Positions 46,418-57,155 of a stretch of DNA of 64,000 nt are shown here, piece after piece. The notes below the pieces were generated by a model. The model worked only from the letters and a program-made list of their open reading frames with translations. It was not told where the DNA came from and did not search any database. The position numbers and the translations under genes were made by a program. Positions within the stretch are counted from its first letter, which is position 1, and every line of letters begins with the position of its first letter. The DNA comes from Mikania micrantha (taxonomy: Eukaryota; Streptophyta; Magnoliopsida; Asterales; Asteraceae), in assembly GCA_009363875.1 (NCBI GenBank), contig CM018687.1, positions 17,050,963 to 17,114,962 on the forward strand, read 5' to 3'.

Positions 46418-47149
46418 GTATACTCTGTGTGTTGCAACGGTAAACACGTATTAAACAGAAAAAATATAACATCTACTCAATTAAAATTCAAAAATAAATA
46501 AATATTGAGTCGTACCACTTTGTTGATATGGGTAGCCGATCGCGATGTCGGTAACAACATCACAAATATCAAACGTAGACCAAAAAACCGGTCATAACGG
46601 TTGTGAGCTTGTTCTAATACTATAATTGAATAGTCGCAAAAGCAAGTGTCAATTGTAAGAAATATGGACCCAAATATAAACGCAATATGTTAAAAATCAT
46701 GACTAAAACAACTAAAAAAGGTGTTTGCGGTCGTAAAATTTACTATCAAGAAATACGAGCATAAAACAAACAAATATTCAATTATTATTATTATTTAACT
46801 AGTATTGAATTGGTAATATTTAATTTCTTTTAACGACAGAGGATCTTCGCGTATGTTGCCGTTAACCGGTTGATGTAGCCAAGGTCAATTCTTCTACCGT
46901 CGTAATACGAACCCCCCAGCATAAGTCACGGCAAACTATTGGCGGTTAAATTAAAGAAACAAACGTTAGCTTTCTTCATACTAACAATATTTATTTAAAT
47001 AAAAAATAAATTAGTAATTATACTATTCACGTAATCATTGCCGTTGCAAAATGTATATATGTATAATGTGCTTGTTATTAGAATATTATGCATTTTAAAA
47101 TCAAATACATATCTTTACACACTCTCTACACATTCTCTCCCTATATAGA
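46418..47149 (-). mobile_element. Candidate non-autonomous Helitron, 732 bp
   Basis: On the minus strand it starts TCTATATAGGGAGAG (from 47149, preceded by A) and ends ...TATACCCCTAG (46418), followed by T. A short GTGT/ACAC hairpin lies just inside the 3' end (in cgtgtttaccgttgcaacac). This fits Helitron rules (5' TC, 3' CTRR, A/T host site, no duplication), but these signals are short. No ORF. Confidence 0.35.
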
Positions 47150-47278
47150 TCATTTCTTAATGTAATCTAATTGTGATAGTTTCTTAACCTTTTTTACATA
47201 TAAAGAATTATATATTTTAAGTGAGGCACATCATTTTTTTTCCTCTGACATTTGAGGGTAATATTGTTATTTTTCATA

Positions 47279-47303
47279 TACACACACACACACACACACA
47301 CAC
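47279..47303. repeat. (CA)n microsatellite
   Basis: An uninterrupted CA run of about 25 bp. Confidence 0.9.
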
Positions 47304-47404
47304 AATAGTAAAACCAATTAATTAAGACAAAGTCTATAAGTTGGACATGCATTGTATAGATTGCACCACGCTCCGCGAGCTTGGTACGAGACACTTTCTA
47401 CTCG

Positions 47405-47702
47405 CCTTCTAACAACGGGTTCATAAGAGTTGTTATCGACTGCACGTTGTTTATTCAAGAAAGGATGGACAGTTACTTCTGGTACAGGTTTATGTGGACA
47501 ATATCATTTTTGGATCAACAAATGACGTTCGGTGCAAAGATTTCGAGAAAGTTATGAAAGAAGTTCGAGAGGAGTTCCATGGGGGAGATGAAGTTCTTCC
47601 TTAGATTGCAGGTGGATCAAACAGAGACATGGATCTTTATTTATCAAACAAAATATGTTGGTGACATATTGAGCTGCTTGACATATTGAGCCGGTTCAAT
47701 AT
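47405..47702 (+). pseudogene. Ty1/copia reverse transcriptase fragment, split from its RNase H
   Basis: Frames with frameshifts match the copia RT palm region. LVQVYVDNIIFGSTNDVRC is clear near 47480-47540, where the YVDD catalytic motif reads YVDN. Downstream DFEKVMKEVREEFHG fits the usual segment after the motif, then a stop. The left edge near 47405 is abrupt (upstream is unrelated AT-rich DNA). The right edge is the solo LTR insertion at 47703; the same element continues at 61169. Confidence 0.85.
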
Positions 47703-47774
47703 TGTGACAATCCGACTTTTCACATTAACCTTGTTAACTGAAAATGGTTAGACCACAGGCTCAATAAGATATGT

Positions 47775-48110
47775 AAGACCCATTAAAGCCAAAGAAGGCC
47801 CAGTAAGGCCAAGGAAGGCCCAGTAAAGCCAAAGAAGGCCCAGTAAGGCCAAGGAAGGCCCAGTAAGGCCAAGGAAGGCCCATTAAGGTTAAGGTAAGTG
47901 CAATGAAGTCTATGAAGGTCCAACAAAGCCTAGTAGGCCCAATAAGACCAACTTAGGTTCAATGAAGACAAGGAAGGCCCACTGAGGCCCAAGTAGGCCC
48001 ACTAAAGACAAAATAGGCTCAAGGTAGGCCCAATGAGTCTAGGATAGGCACAATTGTAAATTAAGAGGCCCAATTAGGTTAATTAAGCCCAACAATGTTA
48101 TAAGAAGCCC
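47775..48110. repeat. AAGGCCCAGTAAGGCC minisatellite in the solo LTR
   Basis: About a dozen units of roughly 20-22 bp (aaggcccagtaaggccaagg), near-perfect at 47780-47890 and degenerating to the right. Confidence 0.85.
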
Positions 48111-49435
48111 AATTTGTGACAATTTGGGATTTTAGGTTCAACTTTATTAACCGAAATGATGTGAATTCGAACAAAAACAAATTTTAAGAGTTGAAATTAG
48201 GCAAAATAAGTCCAAACATACCACAATTGCAAAGATTGTACTTGTAAGTGGTAAAGACACACTAGTTTGACTTTTAAAGTCAAAATTCGTGGGATTTATC
48301 AACTAAAGTTCGAATTTCTCATTAAAACTATGTTATAACTGAAATCAATCGACTTTAATCATCACATTAATGATGATTAATAGTTATTATACGTTATTAG
48401 ATCGAATCATTAGCAAATTGTTTGAAAACGGTCGCAATAACTCGAAACCGTAGCCCTATATATCTAAAACCTCAACATTCGATCCAATTTCGAAAAATTG
48501 AACTCTCAGAGAACTCTTTCGGCACCATCAGAAGCTTTTTCATATACCAATTCAAAACAGAGGCTGCGGGATAGAAGAATCAATTAGGAGTCGGCCGAAC
48601 TACAAGTGGGTCATCGAGATACATCAATTCGAAGTGAAATCAGGTAATGCTCGACATCTACAACACCTAAAAGGGCCGATTAAATAAAACCATGTACCAA
48701 TTTCGAGTTCTAACATCAAATCATATGAGTTTGATTTTTAGGGTTCATATTAAGAACGTATTTGGGGGATTTCAATAGAACGAGTTCAAAAATCAAATTG
48801 ATTGTTACAGATAGTTTCGTGGAATCATATTAAATGAAATCCCTATGTCAATTGCAGATAATAGATTAGGATTATAGCATTTCGATTTCTAGGGCTTGTT
48901 CTAAGAAACGGTTTGGGGGTTTTGTATCAAATGAGCTTTAAGATCGAATTAAACGCTGTGTTTAGTTTCAGACACCTCCGAAGAAACTAAACCATAGTTC
49001 AATTTCATTAATCGTATATGAATTGTTGGATTTCGAGATTCTAGGGTTCGTACTTAAAGTCGTTTAGGGGATTTTGGTTGAAATGAATTTGAAAATGAAA
49101 TTAAATGTTACATTTAGTTTCAGAAAAACCCGAGGAAGAATAGCCCTATGTTAATTAAATCTAATAACAACGAATTCTAGGAAATCGAATATGAAGATAT
49201 ACGGTTAGAGTTCGAACAAGAGTGTGTTCGATTAAACGAGTTATGATGTATTATTTCTTGAATTGAAATCATAACTAGAATCTACTGGACCATAGAAACG
49301 AAAGCCCTAAGGTTTCAGCCCCGATTGGATTCGAATTGGGGTTCGATTTGAGACAATTAGGAAGTAGTGGGCTTGAAGGTTTTAGAAAAGGGGAGCCGGC
49401 CCATTAGTGTGTAAAACGATTTGGAATTAGATCTG

Positions 49436-49530
49436 TTAACAAAAATGGGATTAGATGAGATGGTAGTGGGCGTGTGTGTTGGGTTGGAAGTCGCAGGTTC
49501 GAATCTGGGCTCCCACAGTTTTTGAGAATT
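49436..49530 (+). other. tRNA-like B-box patch in the solo LTR
   Basis: GTCGCAGGTTCGAATCTGGG followed by ctcccac, preceded by a loose A-box-like gagatggtagtgg. It resembles the second half of a tRNA but lacks a convincing first half. Confidence 0.35.
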
Positions 49531-49650
49531 AATATAGTTTTTAGTATTTTAAACATAACTCTTTCATTATAACTCCGTTTTAATCCGTTCAAATTGCATT
49601 GGAACCAGAATTTCATCCCGAACCAATTGGAATGATAAAAAGGGTATTTT

Positions 49651-51760
49651 TGTCACACCCCCACCTCCTGTTACACCAGACGACGTCATTTTTAAAGGTA
49701 GCGGAAGCATAGCGGCGAAGTCTCGAAGGTGAGGGGTGACTTACTTGATCCGGTATCATAACACACATAGTTAAGAAAAGCACTAATTACAAATCACGAC
49801 AAATATTTATTACATGTCCTGAATATCCGTTTACAACTTAAGTTCCTTCTATTGCATCCCAAGTCCTAACTACATGGTGCGTGCACAGGTGTTTCCTCAC
49901 CGTTGGTACTGATTACCTGTAAAAGATTTAAAGTTTAAAAATATCAGTATAAAACTGGTGAGTTCATAAATAAGACTCGATACAATATGATATGATAGTA
50001 AAGTCAATGGTACACATTAACATAAGTGAATAATCATGTGACCCGTATCCAGATCCTTTCTGACAGTCCAGTCTAGAAAATAACCGAAGTTAAAATCCGT
50101 GCCTCTAACTCAATGTCTCACTACATCAAGTCGATACCAGGAATGGTGACAAGCATTCACACAAGGGTAGACGCTATCTATCCATGAATGGGGTTGTCAG
50201 CCCGATAGTACTATCTTTGTCCACACATTCGGCCCCACATGGGTTAACCAGATACAGTTGGTTTTGAGGACTTTTGTTGTACACAGAAAATAGTCATAAT
50301 CCCATGACACCCACATGCAAGCCGGTATTGCAATTGTTACTAAACATATCACACGTTTGATAAAGATTTCATAATAGTCACCCTGATGTTAAGAAACCAG
50401 TAAAAGAAAAGGGGTTGTATGAAACTCACCTGAAGTTTATGAAAAGATAAAATCACACGAACGGTGGCTAAAAATGCTAATCTGCATTAGTTTATTTATA
50501 ATTAATTATTTGTGTTTTAACTTGCTGATTAGATCTGTTTGAACGTTCAATGTCACCGACATTGTAATGAAAAGTCATCGAACTAACATTAGATGTTTAA
50601 TTAATTATTTAGTCTAATATCATACACTGTACTATAATGTAGGTACCTATACTCGTTTAGGTACCTTGTGTTAAGTTGATGACTCATTGGATTAGCCGGA
50701 ATAATCTCCGACTAATTAGTTAGGTAATGCTGTTGATTATATTACTTAAACAGTCCCTAGATGAAATCTCGGCTTAGGAATGATTAATTCTTGTCACTAA
50801 TTATCCATGTATCACAAAACATAACAATATGACATTGGAATAGGTTAAACAATCATGTTTAACATATTAATCCGACTGTTATCATAAAACCAGACAGTTA
50901 TTCCAATTGGTAGGGTAATAACTGTGATTAGTTTGAAACACTTGGGATTAACCTTGCATTTCAAAGATTAACCAAAATAATCACTTACATTGTCATAATC
51001 CAATGGTTTAAACCATTAGAAGTATTGTTATGGTTTAGTGAAAACCGGGCATTATAACGGATCAAAACAGGCATTTACCCGTTAACAAGACAAGTTATCC
51101 GTCAAAAATCATTCCTAGCTATCATCTAAGCAATAATCAACAACCCTAACTATATCATTACATTCAAAAACACGATCTAATCAATGAAGATCAAGTCAGA
51201 AGGTTAAAAAGGATAGTTACCCAAATCAGACGATTCTACGGACAAAATCACGATCAGGACGTGTATACACGTTCACCGGTTCGAGCTGGACGTTCTGGTG
51301 GTGTCAAATATGAGTTTTGGTGGGAGATTGGTCAAGATCTTGAGTTACAGAGGGTTTAAAGTCGAGAGGAAAGAAAATAGAATTTTCTGCATGCTTCTGC
51401 GATATAACAAGCTGGTTCAACAGACCGACCTACTCGTCGCGTAACGCGACAAGTGGCCCACATGTCGTCGCGTACCGCGAGGGATTCCGGATAAAATTTG
51501 ATATCGTAACTTGTCGCGTACCGCGACAAGACTCCAAGGAGTCGTCGCGTACCGCGAGGGATTCAATTTCAAGATTTTTCTTCGTTTCGCGATTCCGGAC
51601 AATCCGTAACTCGGTTTCACGCACGGTTTTCTCCCATGTTCCCAATTTCTCGCACACTTTAAACCTGTAATGATTAAAATCATCAATTTAACACAGATTC
51701 CTAGAACGACCAAACGTGCTCGTGTTATTGATGACGTAATGTTTACCTGCAAGTGTCACA
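49651..51760 (-). mobile_element. Gypsy 4 3' LTR
   Basis: TGTCACACCCCC to GTGTCACA. Near 51436-51557 it carries four CGCG palindromes. The 111- and 75-codon frames here (51417-51752, 51430-51657) recur in the other LTR only because the LTRs are identical. Confidence 0.95.
51436..51557. repeat. CGCG palindrome cluster, left LTR
   Basis: Four words of the form gtcgcgta(a/c)cgcga within 122 bp. The third extends to a 21-bp palindrome with arms cttgtcgcg and cgcgacaag around tac. Confidence 0.9.
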
Positions 51761-51776
51761 GTCTCCTCCTGTTACA
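51761..51776 (-). other. Polypurine tract of gypsy 4
   Basis: The minus strand reads TGTAACAGGAGGAGAC immediately before the 3' LTR, preceded by the conserved aatttcgggacgaaattt phrase. Confidence 0.8.
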
Positions 51777-51821
51777 GAAATTTCGTCCCGAAATTTGCTT
51801 TAATTCCTACAGTTTGATCGC

Positions 51822-54800
51822 CTATGTAAACAAATGAGGATACTTCTGTTTCATGCGGTCTTCACGTTCCCAAGTGTACTCTGGTCCTCGTTTAGAATTC
51901 CATTTGACTTTTACAATTGGTATTCGACTTCGTTTGAGGGTCTTTTCATCTCGATCCATTACTTCGACTGGTTCTTCCGTGAACTGTAGGTTTTCGGCAA
52001 TGTGTATCTCATCAAGAGGTATGACTAGTGACTCGTCCAATAGGCACTTTTTCAGATTCGAGACATGAAACACATCATGTATGTTACTAAGTTCTGAGGG
52101 TAACTCTAATCTGTATGCTACCATTCCAATCCTTTCAAGAATTGTAAATGGTCCTACAAATCTTGGTGAGAGTTTTCCTCGTTTTCCGAATCTGAAAATA
52201 CCTTTCCAGGGAGAGACTTTTAGCATCACTTTATCACCAATCTGGAATTCGAGTGGTCTACGTCGATTATCAGCATAACTCTTCTGTCGATCGCATGCTG
52301 CTTTAATTCGTTCCTGAATGAGCGCGATCTTATCAGTCGTTTCCTGGATCAGTTCCGGGCCAACAATCTGACTTTCGCCTACTTCTGACCAACACACAGG
52401 AGATCGGCATTTGCGCCCGTACAAAGCTTCAAATGGAGCACATTGGATACTAGTATGATAGCTGTTATTATAAGAAAATTCAACCAATGGCAGATGAGTA
52501 TCCCAGCTACCTCCAAAATCAATTACACAGCTTCGAAGCATGTCTTCTAATGTTTGATTTGTACGTTCAGTCTGCCCATCCGTTTGTGGATGATAAGCTG
52601 TGCTCATGTTGATCTGTGTACCCAAGGCATGTTGAAGAGTTTGCCAAAAACGTGACATAAATCGACTATCTCTATCAGAAATAATAGAGATTGGCACTCC
52701 ATGTCGCATTACGATTTCGTTGATGTAGAGTTTAGCTAAACGGTCCATGGAATAGTCTTCCCGAATTGGTAAGAAATGTGCTGATTTGGTAAGGCGATCT
52801 ACGATGACCCAAATAGCATCATGGTTATGCGCCGTTCTGGGTAATTTAGTGATGAAATCCATGGAAATTTGTTCCCATTTCCACATAGGGATTTCTGGTT
52901 GTTGCAATAGCCCAGATGGTCTTTGATGTTCTGCCTTAACCTTAAGGCACGTTAAGCATTTATTCACATATTCTGCTATTTGTTTCTTCATACCAGGCCA
53001 CCAGTAGAAGTCTTTGAGATCTTTATACATCTTGTCAGTACCTGGATGAATAGAATATTTGGATTTGTGAGCTTCGTCCAAGATAATTGGTCTGATATTA
53101 CCAAGTACTGGGATCCATGCTCGGTTTTTAAAATATAATATTCCATCCGTTTTGGTTTCAAGTTGTTTATCTAACCCTCGTAATTTCTCAACGGTGTAAT
53201 TTGTTGTTTGCAAGGCCTGCCGTTGAGTTTCACGTATTTGAGGGTTTAGACTAGTTTGAATCGTCATTTCCAGCGCTTTCACACGTATGGGTTTGACTCT
53301 CTCTTTGCGACTTAAAGCATCGGCTACAACATTTGCTTTACCTGGGTGGTAACGGATTTCGCAGTCATAGTCGTTCAGAAGTTCCACCCATCGCCTTTGT
53401 CGCATATTTAGCATTTTCTGATCTAGAATGTGTTGAAGACTTTTGTGATCTGTATAGACCGTACACTTCGTCCCGTACAAGTAATGTCTCCATATCTTGA
53501 GTGCAAACACTACTGCACCAAGTTCTAGATCATGAGTGGTGTAATTCTTCTCGTGCACTTTTAGCTGCCGAGAAGCATAGGCAATCACCTTGTTGTTCTG
53601 CATCAGCACACACCCGAGTCCTTGACGTGAGGCATCACAGAAGACTATGAAATTCTCTGTGCCTTCTGGTAGTGCCAGAATAGGTGCATTGCAGAGTTTA
53701 TGCTTCAACAGTTGAAATGCCTCCTCCTGTTGAGAGTCCCATATGAACTTTTGATCTTTCTGGGTTAGAGTAGTTAAAGGCAAGGCTATCTTTGAAAAGT
53801 TCTTGATGAATCTTCTGTAATAGCCCGCTAACCCTAAGAATTGACGAATCTCTGTTGGGGTTTTCGGTGTCTCCCATTGCTTTACCGCTTCAATCTTGCT
53901 GGGATCCACTTGTATACCATTTTCATTTACTACATGCCCAAGAAACTGGACTTCCCGTAACCAGAACTCACATTTGGAAAATTTGGCATAAAGTTTCTCA
54001 TGTGCTAAAAGTTCCAAGATCAGTTTTAAGTGTTGCACATGTTCTTGTTGACTGCGGGAGTAAATGAGAATGTCATCAATAAAAACAATCACGAATTTAT
54101 CCAAGTAAGGTCTACACACACGATTCATCAGATCCATAAACACTGCAGGCGCATTAGTCAGCCCGAAGGGCATTACTAAAAACTCATAATGCCCGTATCG
54201 AGTTCGAAAAGCTGTTTTAGAAACATCATCATCATGGATTCGTAGTTGATGATATCCAGATCTGAGATCGATTTTTGAAAAATAGATAGCACCTTGCAAT
54301 TGATCGAATAGATCATCTATACGGGGTAGTGGATAACGATTTTTGATTGTCAATTTATTGAGTTCCCGATAGTCGATACACATCCTGAGAGTACCGTCCT
54401 TCTTTTTCACAAAAAGGATAGGTGCGCCCCAAGGTGAGTAACTCGGTCTAATGAAACCTTTGTCTAAAAGTTCCTGTAATTGACTCGATAGTTCTTGCAT
54501 TTCCGATGGAGCCAATCGGTAAGGAGCTTTAGCTATAGGTGCTGCTCCTGGTACTAAGTCAATACGAAACTCAACTTGTCTCACTGGGGGTAATCCTGAT
54601 ATATCGTCAGGAAAAACTTCAGGATATTCTCGAACTACAGGAATGTCTTCAATACGTTTTTGATGTGGTTTGTTTTCAGTCACGTAAGCTAAAAAGGCTT
54701 GACAGCCCTTTCTTAAGCACTTTCGAGCTTGCATACATGATATGATACTCAGTTTCCTGCCAGCCCTTTCACCTTGTATCATAAGTGTATCACCATTTGG

Positions 54801-56462
54801 TAATGAAATACGAATCATCTTATTTTGACATATGACTTCCACTCGATTTTCTGAAAGCCAGTCCATACCAATAACAACATCAAAGCTTCCCAATTCAATA
54901 GGAAGAAGATCAATATTAAAAAGATGATCGTTTAGATTCAATAAACACCCTTGAATCACATTGTTAGTCATAATTGACTTGCCATTAGCAAGTTCAATGA
55001 CGTAAGGGTTTGTTAGGTTATCAACGGCCAATCCGAGTAGTGAAGCAAAATCAGAGGAAACAAAACTTTTGTCCGCTCCGGTGTCAAAAAGAACAGATAC
55101 ATAGTGATTGTTAAGAAGAAACGTACCGGTAACGGTGTTGTTATCACGTCGAGCCTCTTCCGCCCCTATCTGGAAGGCTCTTCCTCTTGCTTCATTGCCC
55201 TGGTTGGTGTTGTTGGTAGGGCAGTTTTTCATGAAGTGATCCGGGCTTCCACATCTGAAACACGACCGGTTGATTTGTTGTGGTTGTTGTTGTTGAGTTC
55301 CTTGGTTTGATCGGCGAACAGGGAGATTGCAATATTTGGAGAAATGCCCGACCTTGTTACAATTGTTACAAACAGGGCAGGGTCCCACATGATGAAATGG
55401 GCACTTAAGACATTTAGGTGCTTGCCCTACATAGGCTTTTCTCTCCAAAGTTGTGGCAATGTATCCCTTTGCCATTTGCACATTCCGGCTGGGTTCCACC
55501 GGAGCCCCTGGTTTGCCTTTCCCAACCCATTTTCGTTTCACCCCTTTAACAGTGCTGGGGGTAGTAGTTGCCAGACTGCTGCTTGACTCACCTTTCACTG
55601 TCAATGTACCACTTCTTACTGCAACATCGGTAAGCCTGGTGGTTAAGGTGATAGCATGTTTCAAAGTACGTGGTTCAGCTGCCGTGACCATTCCCTTGAT
55701 TTGAGGTACCAGACCTTTGATATATTTTTCTATCAAAGCCTGCTCAGTTGGAAACATGTTTGGCAGCAGACATGTTAATTCGTGAAATCGATCGGTATAT
55801 TTCAAACAATCAGCACCGATCATAGAATGGTTCCAAAATTCCTCTTGGAGCTTTTGGATTTCAGTGATGGGACAATATTCTGACAGAATCAAAGTTTTAA
55901 ACTCGTCCCAAGTCATAGCATCCACAACAGCCGTGGTCAAGGTTTTTGCCTGGGTATTCCACCAGGTCAATGCTGAGTCTGTCAGTGAACAAGCTGCATA
56001 AGACACTTTGTGTTCAGCCAAACACTGGCTGATCTTGAGCTTAGTCTCCATGCTCTCAATCCATTTCAAAAGTCCTGACGCTCCTTCCTTCCCCGTAAAA
56101 GTAGGGGGATTGCAAGAAGCGAAGTACTTATAAGTGCATCCTCGTTGTGGAGGATCCGGATTGATTGTGTTGGTACTAGTCGTATGGCGGGTTTCAACAT
56201 GTCCGCCTGTAGCATTATGCTCCGTATGGACTCTACCCGAGCCAGAAGCACGATTTGTTTGATATTGGGCCAACATGCCCGTAAGAACAGCGGATAATTG
56301 GTCACCTGCTATACGAGCAACGTCCGCTTCATTTAGACTAGGTCCATTCACAGGTGGATCCTGAATGGATTCTTGAGTTTGAGGATTTTTAGCAGAACGA
56401 CCTCTTCTAGGGGCCATAGTCTGATCACACACAGATAAAGTAAAGTCAGAACAAGAATCCAT
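51822..56462 (-). CDS. Gypsy 4 Gag-Pol polyprotein with chromodomain, intact
   Basis: One open frame of 1546 codons. The first ATG is used here; M16 (56417, MAPRRGRSAKN) is the more Gag-like start. Domains with rough residues: Gag 105-300; zinc knuckles 364-378 (CNNCNKVGHFSKYC) and 400-414 (CFRCGSPDHFMKNC); protease at 458 (FDTGADKSF); RT 610-830 with catalytic FIDDILIYS near 794; RNase H 910-1040; integrase zinc region 1130-1170; integrase core with aspartates near 1200 (SMDFITKLPRT) and 1260 (IISDRDSRF) and glutamate near 1295 (QTDGQTERT); GPY-like segment 1400-1460; chromodomain-like tail 1492-1535 (EEPVEVMDRD...YTWERED). It copies element RNA and integrates the cDNA; the chromodomain usually steers integration to heterochromatin. 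No stop or frameshift is seen. Gag and Pol share one frame, typical of chromoviruses. Confidence 0.96.
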   Translation of the reverse strand: MDSCSDFTLSVCDQTMAPRRGRSAKNPQTQESIQDPPVNGPSLNEADVARIAGDQLSAVLTGMLAQYQTNRASGSGRVHTEHNATGGHVETRHTTSTNTINPDPPQRGCTYKYFASCNPPTFTGKEGASGLLKWIESMETKLKISQCLAEHKVSYAACSLTDSALTWWNTQAKTLTTAVVDAMTWDEFKTLILSEYCPITEIQKLQEEFWNHSMIGADCLKYTDRFHELTCLLPNMFPTEQALIEKYIKGLVPQIKGMVTAAEPRTLKHAITLTTRLTDVAVRSGTLTVKGESSSSLATTTPSTVKGVKRKWVGKGKPGAPVEPSRNVQMAKGYIATTLERKAYVGQAPKCLKCPFHHVGPCPVCNNCNKVGHFSKYCNLPVRRSNQGTQQQQPQQINRSCFRCGSPDHFMKNCPTNNTNQGNEARGRAFQIGAEEARRDNNTVTGTFLLNNHYVSVLFDTGADKSFVSSDFASLLGLAVDNLTNPYVIELANGKSIMTNNVIQGCLLNLNDHLFNIDLLPIELGSFDVVIGMDWLSENRVEVICQNKMIRISLPNGDTLMIQGERAGRKLSIISCMQARKCLRKGCQAFLAYVTENKPHQKRIEDIPVVREYPEVFPDDISGLPPVRQVEFRIDLVPGAAPIAKAPYRLAPSEMQELSSQLQELLDKGFIRPSYSPWGAPILFVKKKDGTLRMCIDYRELNKLTIKNRYPLPRIDDLFDQLQGAIYFSKIDLRSGYHQLRIHDDDVSKTAFRTRYGHYEFLVMPFGLTNAPAVFMDLMNRVCRPYLDKFVIVFIDDILIYSRSQQEHVQHLKLILELLAHEKLYAKFSKCEFWLREVQFLGHVVNENGIQVDPSKIEAVKQWETPKTPTEIRQFLGLAGYYRRFIKNFSKIALPLTTLTQKDQKFIWDSQQEEAFQLLKHKLCNAPILALPEGTENFIVFCDASRQGLGCVLMQNNKVIAYASRQLKVHEKNYTTHDLELGAVVFALKIWRHYLYGTKCTVYTDHKSLQHILDQKMLNMRQRRWVELLNDYDCEIRYHPGKANVVADALSRKERVKPIRVKALEMTIQTSLNPQIRETQRQALQTTNYTVEKLRGLDKQLETKTDGILYFKNRAWIPVLGNIRPIILDEAHKSKYSIHPGTDKMYKDLKDFYWWPGMKKQIAEYVNKCLTCLKVKAEHQRPSGLLQQPEIPMWKWEQISMDFITKLPRTAHNHDAIWVIVDRLTKSAHFLPIREDYSMDRLAKLYINEIVMRHGVPISIISDRDSRFMSRFWQTLQHALGTQINMSTAYHPQTDGQTERTNQTLEDMLRSCVIDFGGSWDTHLPLVEFSYNNSYHTSIQCAPFEALYGRKCRSPVCWSEVGESQIVGPELIQETTDKIALIQERIKAACDRQKSYADNRRRPLEFQIGDKVMLKVSPWKGIFRFGKRGKLSPRFVGPFTILERIGMVAYRLELPSELSNIHDVFHVSNLKKCLLDESLVIPLDEIHIAENLQFTEEPVEVMDRDEKTLKRSRIPIVKVKWNSKRGPEYTWEREDRMKQKYPHLFT

Positions 56463-56544
56463 AGTCGTAATAAAGACAAATGTTGTATAACTACTTCGAG
56501 TTTTTCACAGTTATATTGTACACCACTAAGTCATGTTCATAGTT

Positions 56545-56930
56545 GCAGTTATACTAGTACGTCTGTTTGTCTTGCCAAGCGTATACTAGTATCATTTTAT
56601 AGTCTACCAAAATGACACCGATTTAGACATGTTACTACACTGATATGTACTAGTATTACATTATTTCACTATAATGTAGTACCGATATTAATATGTTTCT
56701 ACACGTGTTTGTTATGTACTAGTATTACATTATTTCACTATAATGTAACACCGATATTGATATGACCTTATCACAAATTTTGTTACGTACTAGTATTACA
56801 TTACTTCACCGCAATGTAACACCGATATTGTTATGACTCCACATGAGTCTTGTTATGTACTAGTATTACATTACTTCACCGCAATGTAACACCGATATTG
56901 TTATGTTTTCGCACAATTTTTCTTTTTATA
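56545..56930. repeat. ~70-bp tandem repeats between the upstream ORF and gag
   Basis: Units begin gtactagtattaca (or gtac variants) at 56647, 56716, 56787 and 56857, spacing 69-71 bp, with degenerate copies further left near 56549 and 56581. Each contains a small inverted repeat such as acattat-ttcact-ataatgt, followed by accgatatt. Confidence 0.85.
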
Positions 56931-57155
56931 TGACTTGAAAAGTTAGCACCGGCTATAATGTAAAGACACAATGTTGCACATACAATGTTAAAAGAAAACT
57001 TTTATTATAACTGTCACAGTTGTACATTAGGATTAGTACATATGCAAGAAAATATCCTAATGCAGTTGTACCCACTATTACAACCTAACCGTCCGAGGCC
57101 TATTTTACAAGTCAAAACTTCCTCGGAGTAGTACAGTCCAGCCTATTCGATTCCT

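Larger units (their letters stand above)
47703..49650. mobile_element. Gypsy-type solo LTR, left segment
   Basis: Starts TGTGACAATCC at 47703 and resumes after gypsy 4 to end GGTGTGACA at 61168, with the 5-bp duplication aatat on both sides (47698-47702 and 61169-61173). Joined length is about 3.0 kb. No internal region of its own is present, so it is a solo LTR left by LTR-LTR recombination. It contains a minisatellite (47775-48110) and a tRNA-like patch (about 49470-49530). Confidence 0.85.

Noticed and set aside
51417..51752. 111-codon ORF (also 59767-60102) in the gypsy 4 LTRs
   Set aside because: Duplicated with the LTR, spans the CGCG palindromes, and shows no domain; treated as a chance frame.
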